Shown in pieces: positions 18,395 through 27,008 of a stretch of 64,000 nucleotides of DNA; within the stretch, counting starts at the first letter, position 1; each line of letters begins with the position of its first letter. Source of the stretch: Lacunisphaera limnophila (GTDB lineage: Bacteria > Verrucomicrobiota > Verrucomicrobiia > Opitutales > Opitutaceae); NCBI RefSeq assembly GCF_001746835.1, contig NZ_CP016094.1, positions 2,418,001-2,482,000 of the forward strand, in the 5' to 3' direction. The position numbers were made by a program, and so were the translations under genes. The notes under the pieces were generated by a model, which was not told where the DNA came from, ran no database searches, and saw only the letters and a program-made list of their open reading frames with translations.

Positions 18395-20584
18395 TCAATG
18401 GAACGGCACGGCCGCCACGGTGCGAATCAGATCGGCATGGAGCGGAAGCAGGCGGGTGGCGTCGAACCGGGCAGTGACCGTGGCCTGGGCTTTTTGCGCG
18501 CGGGTCCGATCCCCGCGCAGATGCGCCTGCAGCGCGGCGAACATCGCCTGGGCGAGTCGTTCCGCATCCCCGGGGGGCACAAGCCAGGCTTCGTCCTCCG
18601 CAAGGATCTCGGGAATGCCGTCGACCTGGGTCGACACGATGGACCGGCCGAAGGCGGCGGCCTCCAGCACCACCCGGGGGAAAGCCTCCTCCAGGCTGGA
18701 GCACACGCAGACGTCGGCGAGTTGGAAGAACGCGTACGCGTCCGGGGTCTGCGGGAAAAGCTGCACGCCCGGCAGCGATTGCGTGGCGAGGGTGTGTCGC
18801 AGGAGATCGGTGTAGGCGTCGGGCCCCTCCTTGGCGCCGACCAGCAGGAAGCGCAGGGGGGTGGTCTCCGGGACGAGTTGCCGGAGGCGGGCGATCGCGG
18901 CAAGGAAGACGTGCTGGCCCTTGCGGGGCAGCAGTGAGCCGATGTTGGCAAAGATGATGGCATCGGCCGGCAGGCCGTGGGCGTGGCGCAGTTCGCCCGG
19001 GGTATGGGCGGCGGCGTAGGCGCGAATATGGCTGACCTCGATCCAGCCGGGCAGGACCCGGAAATGGCCGCGGCCGGCGAGCGCGGCGTGGGCCCCTTGG
19101 GCCGCCCGGGCGGAAAAGGCCACCCGGGTGGCAAGGGTGAAGGCCTGTTCGATTCGCCTGATCGCGGCCGAGGGCAGCTGCAGGGCAAAAAAGCGCCGGG
19201 CGGCGACGCTTTCGTGCACATAAAGGAGGGAAGGCCGGCGCAGTCGCGCGGCCAGGTGTATCGCCCAAGCGGCGACCATCGTGTTGGCAATCACGACGTC
19301 GGCGCCGGCCCAGACCGGGTCGGCGGACATCCGGTCAAGCGCGCGGGCGTGGTGGACGTCGTCAGCGGCCGTCAGGAGCGGGGCGGCATCCACCAAGGTG
19401 ACCGGCAGGCCGGCGGCGGTCAGCGTGGTGCGCAGGGGGCCGTCCTCCGGGGAAACCACCCGCACGCTCCAACCGGGCAAGGCGGCGAGATACAGGGCGA
19501 GTTCGCAGGCGATGAGCGGAGCGCCCTCCCGATTGAGGTTGTGCGTAACGAGGACGACGCGGTGAGCAGCGCTCGGATTGGGGGCGGGGTCGGTAATCGG
19601 GCGGGGCAGCCGGTGCGCCGGTGCGCCGGTGCGGTATTCCTGCCAGGCGCTCCGCATGACGCTCCAGCCGCCGCTCCAGCCCGCCCGGCGGAGGTCCCAG
19701 GCGGCCCGGGCGAAGGTGACAGGAGAAAATTCGGGCAGATCCGTACCGCGTCCGCTGACGACCGCAGGCTGGAAACGGTGGAGGAACACCAGTTCCTGCC
19801 GTCCGTCGGCGAGGCGGGCGAAGATGCGGAGCGCGAGCGGGCGGGGCAGCTGGGCGGGAACCGGCAGGAAACCGGCAAAACGCGAGGAGGCGCCATCGAC
19901 CAGGCCGGGAAACACGGCATCCGCATCGGGCCGGGCGAGGCCGTGCACCAGGGGCAGCGGGGAGGCGGAGTCGAGGAAAGCGGTGAGACCTAAGATCCGC
20001 TGTTCGCGATGGGCGATCCAGCCGCTGACCAGCAGGTGGTCGTATTGCACCGCGGCGACCGCGGCGATTTGCTCGAGCGCCCCGTGGAACGGAGGGCTGG
20101 GCAGCACGGCGAAAGTGCCGATGTGCGCGGCGGTGGCGACCTCGCGGGCGAGGGCGGCCCCGTCCTCGTCGGGCCGGGCGTGCCGGGCCCGCAGCAGACC
20201 GAGCAACGCTTGCGAATCGGGCGGCGGGGGCGGGGCCGGCGCGCTGGTGCCGGAGGAAGTGACGGCGCGGTGGAAGATCTCCGTCCAGCGGCCATGCTGG
20301 TCGCAGACCTCGATGCGCAGCGTGCGGGCGCCGGACACCGGTTGGATCAGGAAGGTAAAACCGGCGTGCGGCGGCCCGGCTTGGCCGCGTGCGGCGGCCT
20401 CCCGGTCCGGTCGCGGCAAACCGCAGAGACCGAGGAATGGCCGGGGGCCGAGCCAGGCACGCACATCGACCGGTACGAGGTTGGCGGCCGAGGTGACCCA
20501 GCCCGCAAGCCAGAAGGGCCCGGTCGGGCAGACCCAGTCCACGGGATGAATCTCGATTGCGGACTGCCAGTCGGGCGGTGCCAT
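18395..20584 (-). CDS. GT4 glycosyltransferase with two N-terminal beta modules
   Basis: This 729-aa protein has a beta module at about 10-105 (LAGWVTSAANL, DVRAWLG, CGLPRPDREA), a second at about 150-265 (FHGALEQIAAV, GWIAHREQRILGL) and a GT4 from about 350: THNLNREGAP, HESVAARRFF, NIGSLLPRKGQH, VGAKEGPDAY and EX7E-type EAFPRVVLE. The start MAPPDWQSAIEI at 20584 is chosen because it lies eight bases after the stop of the upstream gene and matches the start of 7096-9342 (MIIDSPQW). The frame runs about 300 codons further upstream only as a shadow of the neighbouring gene. The glycine-rich loop has LLPRKGQH where siblings have CERKGQH. Confidence 0.9.
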   Translation of the reverse strand: MAPPDWQSAIEIHPVDWVCPTGPFWLAGWVTSAANLVPVDVRAWLGPRPFLGLCGLPRPDREAAARGQAGPPHAGFTFLIQPVSGARTLRIEVCDQHGRWTEIFHRAVTSSGTSAPAPPPPPDSQALLGLLRARHARPDEDGAALAREVATAAHIGTFAVLPSPPFHGALEQIAAVAAVQYDHLLVSGWIAHREQRILGLTAFLDSASPLPLVHGLARPDADAVFPGLVDGASSRFAGFLPVPAQLPRPLALRIFARLADGRQELVFLHRFQPAVVSGRGTDLPEFSPVTFARAAWDLRRAGWSGGWSVMRSAWQEYRTGAPAHRLPRPITDPAPNPSAAHRVVLVTHNLNREGAPLIACELALYLAALPGWSVRVVSPEDGPLRTTLTAAGLPVTLVDAAPLLTAADDVHHARALDRMSADPVWAGADVVIANTMVAAWAIHLAARLRRPSLLYVHESVAARRFFALQLPSAAIRRIEQAFTLATRVAFSARAAQGAHAALAGRGHFRVLPGWIEVSHIRAYAAAHTPGELRHAHGLPADAIIFANIGSLLPRKGQHVFLAAIARLRQLVPETTPLRFLLVGAKEGPDAYTDLLRHTLATQSLPGVQLFPQTPDAYAFFQLADVCVCSSLEEAFPRVVLEAAAFGRSIVSTQVDGIPEILAEDEAWLVPPGDAERLAQAMFAALQAHLRGDRTRAQKAQATVTARFDATRLLPLHADLIRTVAAVPFH

Positions 20585-20592
20585 GTGGGAGT

Positions 20593-23500
20593 TCAGCCCA
20601 GCCAGGCCTCGCGGATCACCTGCAGGTGGCGCGGCAGGGCGCGGCTGTGATGGTAGGCGCGGGCGGCGCGGGCGCGGGCCAGGGAGATCATCTTCCGGTC
20701 GCCGGCCAGATGGTCGGCGAGGGCGAGCTTCAGGGCGGCGGCGAGCTTGTGCTGGTCGCCGGCGGGCACGAGGTAGGCCTCGTCGGTGTTGGTGAGCATC
20801 TCGGCGATGCCGTTGACGTCGGTGCTGACGATGCGGTTGCCGAAGGTCATCGCCTCGAGAATGACGCGGGGGAAGGACTCCTCGAAGCTGGTGCACACGA
20901 GCAGGTCGGCGAGCCGGTAGAAATCGTAGATGTCGGGCGTCTCGGGGAAGACCTTCACGGTGTCCTGCAGCCCCATGAGCGCGATGTCCTCCTGCAGGGT
21001 CTCCATGTAGAGGCCGGGGCGCGCGCCGACCATGACCCACTGGATCTTTTTCCCAGGGTACAGGGCGGGCAGTTCCTTGCGGAGGAGGTCGATGCCGCGG
21101 ATGTAGATGTGCTGGCCCTTGCGCTCGCAGATGGAGCCGATGTTGACGACGACGACGGCGTCGGGGTCGAGGCCGTGCTTGCGGCGCAGGGCGGCGGGCT
21201 CGTGGGCGGCGGCGAAGGCGTCGATGCGGTCGAAGTCCACCCAGCTGGCGAGGAGGCGGAAGTTGTCGTTGACGTTGAATTCCTCGTGGAGGTCGCGGGT
21301 GGAGGTGGCGGTGAAGACGACGCGCGTGGCCAGCCGCAGGGCCTCCTCGGCGACCGGGTGCATCAGCGGGGGCAGGATAGATTCGAAGAAGCGTTTCACC
21401 GGCTTGCTCTCGTGGAGGTAGAACGCGGAGGTCTTGCCCAGATGCGCGGCGAGGTGCACGCCCCAGAAGGTGAGCAGGGTGTTGCAGAGGAACAGGTCGG
21501 CGTCGTCCCACGCGCGGGTGCCGGCAAACGTCTTCAGCGCGGCGGCGAACTGCTCCGGGGTCTTGGCGCCGGTCAGCGGGGTGGCGTCCCAGATCTCGAC
21601 CTTGAAGCCGGCGGCCTCGAAGCGGGCGCGGAGCGGGCCGTCCTGGGCGGAGGCGATGGTGAGCTGGACGCCCGGCTGGGCGGCGAGGTAGCGGGCCAGC
21701 TCGAAGAGGAAGATCGGCGCGCCCTCGAAATTCAGGTTCTGGGTCAGGGCGATCGCGCGGAAGGGCCGGGCGGTCTCGGCGTGGCGCCGGTGGTAGGGAT
21801 TGAGCGGCAGGTTGCGCGGCGGGAAGTGGAGCGCCTCGCTGTGGTAAGGGTCGCGGCGGGTGCCGTGTCGCGCGAGGTACTCGAGGTGCTCGCGCTCGGC
21901 GTAGACGGTGCCGCGGGAGGCGCTGCCGACGTGGCGCAGCACGGCCGACGGACTAACGACGGTGCGGAAACCGGCCGTGCCGGCGCGGAGACAGAAGTCG
22001 ACATCGTTGTAGGCGACCTGGAGTTTGGGTTCGTCGAAGCCGCCGAGCTGGCGGTACAGGTCGGTGCGGGTGAGGAGGCAGGCACCGGTGACGGCAGAGA
22101 CGTTGCGCGCGGCGTGGGGCAGGAACAGGTAACCGAGGTCCTCGGCGGGCTCGCGCTCAAAGAGCACGTGCGGCAGGCCGTCCTCGCGACCGAGCGAGAT
22201 GCCGGCGTGGTTGATCGTGCCGTCGGGGTACAGCAGCTTCGCGCCGACGATGCCGACGCCGGGCACGGTGAGCCAGCCGACCATGTCCTCGAGCCAGCCC
22301 GGGGTGAGCGCCTCGACGTCGTTGTTGAGGTGAAGGACGAGCGGGGTGTCGGCGCGGGCGGTGCCGAGGTTGACGAGGCGCGAGTAATTGAAGCCGGTGG
22401 TGGCCGGTGTGCCGGCCTGGCCGGCGGCGGCGAGGGCGGCGGACGCGGCCGTCTTGGGGATGGTGATGCCGGCATCCGGCGCGCGGTCGGCCGTGGCCGG
22501 GGCGCGGAGAACCTCAACGCGGAGGTCGGCGCGCGCGGGCAATTCCTGCAGATAGGCAAGGGTGGCGGGGTCGTCGGAGTTGTCGTCCACGATCACGACC
22601 TTGACGGACTCGCGCGGCGTGGTGCGGGCGAGCGAGTCGAGACAGGTGCGGAGGAGATCGGCGCGGTTCCGCGTGGGGATGACGATGGTGACGGGGTTTT
22701 CGCGCAGGAGGGCGGCGTCCCATTTCAGCTGGTGGAGGCAGAGCGCGTAGTGTTTGGCGAATTCCGGCAGGACCGGTTCCGCGCGGAGGCCGCGGCGGGT
22801 GACGGCCTCGGCGATGCCGTTGCGGGCGGCGGCGAAGAGGTAGCCCTTCTGGTCGCCGCGGGAGGCGGTGCTTTCGGCGTGGGCGCGCCAGTGGTAGCCG
22901 ACGAAGGGCACGTGCACGACGTCCTGGGCGTCGATCAGATCCCAGCAGCGGAGGAAAAGGTCGATGTCCTGGGCGCCGTTGAACTCGGGCCGGAGACGCC
23001 CCGCCTTTTCCACGATGTCGCGGCGGATGACGGTGAGGTGGTGCGTGTAGTTGTGCGTGATCGCCATCTCCGGGCTCCAGCCGCCCTTGAACTGCGGGTC
23101 GAAGCGGCGGCCGGTGTCGTCGATCTTGTCCTCGTCGGTGTAGAGATAGCCGGCGGTGGGGTGGCGGAGGATGGCCTCGGCGACATGGAGCAGGGCGTCG
23201 GCGGGCAGCAGGTCGTCGTGGTCGAGCAGGGCGACGAAGGTGCCGGTGGCAACGTCCAGGGCGGAGTTGGTGGCGCGGGAGATGTGGCCATTTTCCGGGC
23301 GGAAGACGGGCTTGATGCGGGCGTCGGTGCGGGCCGCCGCCTCAAGCAGGCGGCGGACGTGGGGTTGGGGCGAGGCGTCGTCAGCGATGCAGAGTTCCCA
23401 GCGCGGGTAGAGCTGATCCTTGAGGCAATCGAGGAGCTCGCGGAGGTATTTCTCGGGCGTGTTGTAGGCGGGGACGACCACGCTGATGAGCGGGCCGCCG

Positions 23501-24648
23501 GCCTGGACCGCGGTGGCGGCGTCCTGCTGCAGGACGGTGTGGAGGCGCGGGGTGAGGCGGTTGTGCCAGCACCAGCGGGTGTAGGGATCCTGGTCCTTGC
23601 GGCGGACGATGGCCGCGGGAATTTTGGCCTCCTCGCCATGGCTGAGCACCGAGGCCAGATGCGTCCGGAGGCGGGCGATCTCGGCGCGGGTCTCGGGCCA
23701 GCTGTCGAACTCGTAGCGGCCGAGGAGCCGGCCGCGGAGGAAGGCGGCGACGACGCGGTAGAAGAGGAAGGGCTTGAACACGGGCACCGGACCGGAGTGC
23801 TCGTCGCGACGGTCGAGGTGCAGGCGGCGGGCGAAGGCGAGGGAGCGCGTGCCGTCGGGCGCCTCGGCGAAGATCAGGAGGTTGGCCGGGCTGGGGGTGT
23901 CCTTGCGGATGTCGACCAGGCCGTAGAAGCCGGACTTGAGGGAATTGGCGTGGTCGGGGCGGTGGCTGGCGACGTCCGGCCGATCCTTGGGGTAGACGAG
24001 GCGGTTCTCGCTCAGGACGCCGGTCGTCGCGCCGAGGCGGGCGAGGTCGTGGCCGACGCCGAAGGCCCAGCCGGTGACGCGGAATTTCTCGTAGCCGACG
24101 TTGATCCAGTAACCAGGGTTCTCGATGCAGCCGAGGAGGCGGTCGGCGACCGGGACGTCACTGTTGGCGGTGAGCACGTCACGCAGCACGGCGTCGGTCT
24201 CGCGGCAGAGCTCGCCCCACGAGGCGCGATGGAAGTGGCGGTAGAGGTGATGGAGGGTCTGGTGGACGAGGCCCGCGCGGAGGATGCGCGGCGGTTTGGC
24301 GGCGTTGGCGGGCAGGGCCCAGCTGTCGAGCGCCGTGCGGAAGAACTCGCGCCACTGCGTACCATCGTGCCAGTCGAGGGCAATTTCCTTCGCCCCACGC
24401 CAGACCTGGACGCGCTGGATGAAGCCGGTGCGGAGGGCGGCCTCGGAGCCGCCGAAGATCCTCTGGGTGTCGGGCCGTTCCAGGCCGTAGAGGCCGAGGG
24501 TGGCGCGCTTGTCGACCCGCGCGCGCAGATCGACGCAGCGCGTGACATCACCCGCGTAGAGCCAGCCGACGATCTCCAGGTGGGCGGACTCGGGCCGCCA
24601 GGCCGTGGGCCGGTCGATGTGGAACTGGGGCGGGAGCGGGTCGGGCAT
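20593..24648 (-). CDS. Giant glycosyltransferase: two beta modules, GT2, GT2, GT4
   Basis: This 1351-aa protein has an N-terminal beta module (about 20-110: IVGWLYAGD, DLRARVD, YGLERPD), a second module (about 180-290), a complete GT2 (about 390-630: SVVVPAYNTPEKYL, LLDHDD, YTDEDKID), a second GT2 (about 660-930: VTIVIPTRNR, LHLNNDVEAL, YNDVDFCLR) and a GT4 (about 960-1345: LTQNLNFEGAP, NIGSICERKGQH, VGARPGLYME, ESFPRVILE). Three active-looking transferase domains could add successive sugars, as in O-antigen and rhamnan polymerases. Its order matches 1270-5148, but here both GT2 domains keep their acidic motifs. The start MPDPLPPQF at 24648 is the first ATG close to the conserved module. It is divergent from the GT-C gene at 24758 across 109 bp. 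Confidence 0.92.
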   Translation of the reverse strand: MPDPLPPQFHIDRPTAWRPESAHLEIVGWLYAGDVTRCVDLRARVDKRATLGLYGLERPDTQRIFGGSEAALRTGFIQRVQVWRGAKEIALDWHDGTQWREFFRTALDSWALPANAAKPPRILRAGLVHQTLHHLYRHFHRASWGELCRETDAVLRDVLTANSDVPVADRLLGCIENPGYWINVGYEKFRVTGWAFGVGHDLARLGATTGVLSENRLVYPKDRPDVASHRPDHANSLKSGFYGLVDIRKDTPSPANLLIFAEAPDGTRSLAFARRLHLDRRDEHSGPVPVFKPFLFYRVVAAFLRGRLLGRYEFDSWPETRAEIARLRTHLASVLSHGEEAKIPAAIVRRKDQDPYTRWCWHNRLTPRLHTVLQQDAATAVQAGGPLISVVVPAYNTPEKYLRELLDCLKDQLYPRWELCIADDASPQPHVRRLLEAAARTDARIKPVFRPENGHISRATNSALDVATGTFVALLDHDDLLPADALLHVAEAILRHPTAGYLYTDEDKIDDTGRRFDPQFKGGWSPEMAITHNYTHHLTVIRRDIVEKAGRLRPEFNGAQDIDLFLRCWDLIDAQDVVHVPFVGYHWRAHAESTASRGDQKGYLFAAARNGIAEAVTRRGLRAEPVLPEFAKHYALCLHQLKWDAALLRENPVTIVIPTRNRADLLRTCLDSLARTTPRESVKVVIVDDNSDDPATLAYLQELPARADLRVEVLRAPATADRAPDAGITIPKTAASAALAAAGQAGTPATTGFNYSRLVNLGTARADTPLVLHLNNDVEALTPGWLEDMVGWLTVPGVGIVGAKLLYPDGTINHAGISLGREDGLPHVLFEREPAEDLGYLFLPHAARNVSAVTGACLLTRTDLYRQLGGFDEPKLQVAYNDVDFCLRAGTAGFRTVVSPSAVLRHVGSASRGTVYAEREHLEYLARHGTRRDPYHSEALHFPPRNLPLNPYHRRHAETARPFRAIALTQNLNFEGAPIFLFELARYLAAQPGVQLTIASAQDGPLRARFEAAGFKVEIWDATPLTGAKTPEQFAAALKTFAGTRAWDDADLFLCNTLLTFWGVHLAAHLGKTSAFYLHESKPVKRFFESILPPLMHPVAEEALRLATRVVFTATSTRDLHEEFNVNDNFRLLASWVDFDRIDAFAAAHEPAALRRKHGLDPDAVVVVNIGSICERKGQHIYIRGIDLLRKELPALYPGKKIQWVMVGARPGLYMETLQEDIALMGLQDTVKVFPETPDIYDFYRLADLLVCTSFEESFPRVILEAMTFGNRIVSTDVNGIAEMLTNTDEAYLVPAGDQHKLAAALKLALADHLAGDRKMISLARARAARAYHHSRALPRHLQVIREAWLG

Positions 24649-24757
24649 GCGGGGCAAAATTAAGCGAGGGCGGTGGCGGGGGAGTAAAGCCTCTTCCGGC
24701 CGGGTGGGCGGCAACAATCAGGTTGGCATCGGGAGGGGGATTTCGTTGCCTCGCGCG

Positions 24758-26851
24758 ATGGATGTCGCCGCCCCCCGGGAGCCCTCACGCTTGGAAAGCC
24801 GCCTGGCGCTCGCGGTGTTCGTGGTGGGCCTGGTTTTTCATGCCTGGGGCATGACGGTGGGCTGGACGAGCCGGAACCTGCCGGGCGGGGAGTTCCGGCA
24901 GGCGCAAACGGCGCTATCGACGCACTGGATCAAGGCGGAGCAGAACTTCGCGCTGGCCTACCCGACCCCCGTGCTGGGCAAGCCGTGGTCGCTGCCGATG
25001 GAGTTTCCGCTCTACCAGTGGACGGTGGTGAAGGTGAGCGAGGTCACGCACTGGAGCCTGACGAAGGCCGGGCGGGCGGTGAGCATCGCGTGTTTCTACC
25101 TGCTGCTGCCGGCCGTGTTTCTGCTGCTGCGACGGTGGCAGGTGGCGCCCGCACACCGCTGGCTGGTGCTGGCGGTGGTGGTGACCTGTCCGCTCTATAT
25201 TTTCTACACGCGGGCGTTCCTGATCGAGACGATGGCGCTGATGGCCAGCCTGTGGTTCTGGGTGGCGTTCGAGCGGGCGGTGGGTGACCGGAGCAAGGTC
25301 TGGTTGGCGGTCGCCGTGATCGCGGGGACGGGGGCGGGGTTGGTGAAAGTCACCACGTTCATGCTTTATTTGCTGCCGGCGGGCGTCTGGGCGCTGGCGC
25401 GACTGTGGGCCGCGCGGCGGCAGGGGTGGAAAACCGAGCTGGCGTGGATGGCCGCCGCGGTGGCGGTCCCGTTTGGCGCGACCTTGTGGTGGCTGGATTT
25501 TGCCGACGCGACGAAGGCGTTGAACCCGCTCGGGACCTTCCTGACCTCGGCGAATCTGAAGGAATTCAATTTTGGCACGCTGGCGATCCGCCTGTCGCCC
25601 GAGGCTTGGGCCACGAAAGCGCGGATCGTGCGCGAGGCGCTGACGTGGCTGCCGGCGATGCTGGTGTGCTTGCTATTGCTGCCCTTCGCGGCGCGGGCGC
25701 GGTGGCGGCCGGTCGCGGCCTGCGGGCTGTGGTTTGCCTCGGTGCTGGTGATCTTCCCGGTGCTGTATGAGCACCACGAGTATTACTATGTGGCGAACAC
25801 GTTGCTGTTGTTGCTGGCAATGGGCCTCGTGTTGGTGGCGGTCCTGGAATCGCGGGTGGCGCGATGGGTGGCGTACGGCGCGGTCGCGGTGGTGCTCATC
25901 GGGCAGGGCGGGCGTTACCTGGCCTGGTATTATCCGGTGCAGCGGGCGATCAGCCCGGGCGGGGACGGGCTGACGACCTCGCTGCGCACGCTCACGAACC
26001 CCGGCGATGTGATCCTGGTGCTTGGGCAGGACTGGAACTCGATGACGGCCTACTACGCGCAGCGGCGGGCGATCATGTTCCGCAACGACGTGGCGCGGGA
26101 TGGGGCGAGGGTGGAACAGGCGCTGGCCGATCTCGGATCAGACAAGATTGGCGCGCTGATCATCGTGGGCGAGCCGGACGGCGCCCAGTGGCTCATCGAT
26201 CGGGCCGCGGCCCGCGGGCTCGGGCCGGAGCCGTTGTACGTGTGGCGGGATGCGCGCGTGTTCGTGCCGCAGGCGCGGCGGACGGAGCTGCTGCACTCGC
26301 TGCTCGAGAATGATTTTCACGAGGTGGCGCTGGCTCCGGGCGTCGAGCCGCCGCGGGCCAGTCTGGCCGGGAAGTGGTTCGAGATGGCGGCGATCCACCG
26401 CTGGCAGCGGAAGCCCTTCGTCGGCTTCCAGCCGGCGCCGGTGCGTTTCTTCGCCAGCTTCGGTCCGGCGATGGACGGGTCGAGCGGGCAGCCGATGTAC
26501 GGGGCGCATCCGGTCACCCGGCTGGTGTTTGCCTTGCCCGCGGGCCAGCACACGCTGCGCAGCGCGCTGCAGATGTCGGTCGACGCGTACCGGCTCGACC
26601 TGACGGACGCGGAAACCACCGATGGGGTGGAGGTGAGCCTGTTCCGCCTCGGGCCCGGGGAGGAACGCACGCAGATTGGCACACGGCATTTTGATCCGCG
26701 GCACAACCGCGAGGACCGGGGCAACTTGCGGCCGTTGGAATTCACCTTCACACTGGAGGCGGCGGGGGAAGTGGAGTTGTTCTTCGGACCCGGTCCGGCG
26801 GGCAAGGACACGCGGGATTGGATCGAGCTCGGGCCGGTGCGGATTGAGTGA
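24758..26851 (+). CDS. Integral membrane GT-C glycosyltransferase-like protein (EFRQ family)
   Basis: This 697-aa polytopic protein has GGEFRQAQTA (about 43-52), then GKPWSLPMEFP, YIFYTRAFLIETMALMA and about ten further hydrophobic segments to residue ~430. The soluble part ends in the same beta-rich domain (DWIELGPVRIE). It is more distant from the 9517 and 14040 copies than they are from each other. Two starts are possible: ATG 24758, or TTG 24746, which has the better purine-rich site (GGGAGGGGGA, 24731-24740, five bases away). I list the ATG because of the matching family length. It is convergent with the GT-C gene at 27009-29039 across a 157-bp repeat-bearing spacer. Confidence 0.88.
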   Translation: MDVAAPREPSRLESRLALAVFVVGLVFHAWGMTVGWTSRNLPGGEFRQAQTALSTHWIKAEQNFALAYPTPVLGKPWSLPMEFPLYQWTVVKVSEVTHWSLTKAGRAVSIACFYLLLPAVFLLLRRWQVAPAHRWLVLAVVVTCPLYIFYTRAFLIETMALMASLWFWVAFERAVGDRSKVWLAVAVIAGTGAGLVKVTTFMLYLLPAGVWALARLWAARRQGWKTELAWMAAAVAVPFGATLWWLDFADATKALNPLGTFLTSANLKEFNFGTLAIRLSPEAWATKARIVREALTWLPAMLVCLLLLPFAARARWRPVAACGLWFASVLVIFPVLYEHHEYYYVANTLLLLLAMGLVLVAVLESRVARWVAYGAVAVVLIGQGGRYLAWYYPVQRAISPGGDGLTTSLRTLTNPGDVILVLGQDWNSMTAYYAQRRAIMFRNDVARDGARVEQALADLGSDKIGALIIVGEPDGAQWLIDRAAARGLGPEPLYVWRDARVFVPQARRTELLHSLLENDFHEVALAPGVEPPRASLAGKWFEMAAIHRWQRKPFVGFQPAPVRFFASFGPAMDGSSGQPMYGAHPVTRLVFALPAGQHTLRSALQMSVDAYRLDLTDAETTDGVEVSLFRLGPGEERTQIGTRHFDPRHNREDRGNLRPLEFTFTLEAAGEVELFFGPGPAGKDTRDWIELGPVRIE

Positions 26852-26879
26852 AGGCGGGGTACCGACCGGGCGACGAGGT

Positions 26880-26996
26880 TGTAGGGAAGGGCCTCGCGCT
26901 AAGGGCGCGGAGTGCGCGGAGGGGAAGGTCGTGGGAAAGGCGGGGTTCAGCCGTCGCCATGGCTTTGGCTGACACAGTCGGCGACCCCGCCCTACA
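26880..26996. repeat. Inverted-repeat-bounded element between convergent genes, possibly a bidirectional terminator
   Basis: The element is bounded by TGTAGGG (26880-26886) and its inverted copy CCCTACA (26990-26996). Inside are a second inverted repeat, GGCGGGGT (26939-26946) with ACCCCGCC (26984-26991), and a third, TCAGCC (26947-26952) with GGCTGA (26967-26972). On the left is a nine-base direct repeat: GCGCTAAGG, GCGCGGAGT, GCGCGGAGG (26896-26922). It lies between two convergent stop codons, a typical place for REP/MITE-like sequences. It could act as a terminator in both directions, although no T-tract follows the stems. Confidence 0.55.
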
Positions 26997-27008
26997 GCAA
27001 ACCGAGGG

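Noticed and set aside
20585-21511. A 309-codon N-terminal extension of the GT4 gene that starts at 20584
   Set aside because: It lies inside the neighbouring gene in another frame and is arginine/proline-rich; the family pattern places the start at 20584.
20557-24663. A 1368-codon open frame on the plus strand
   Set aside because: Same reason: it mirrors the 1351-aa glycosyltransferase and has no recognisable domain.
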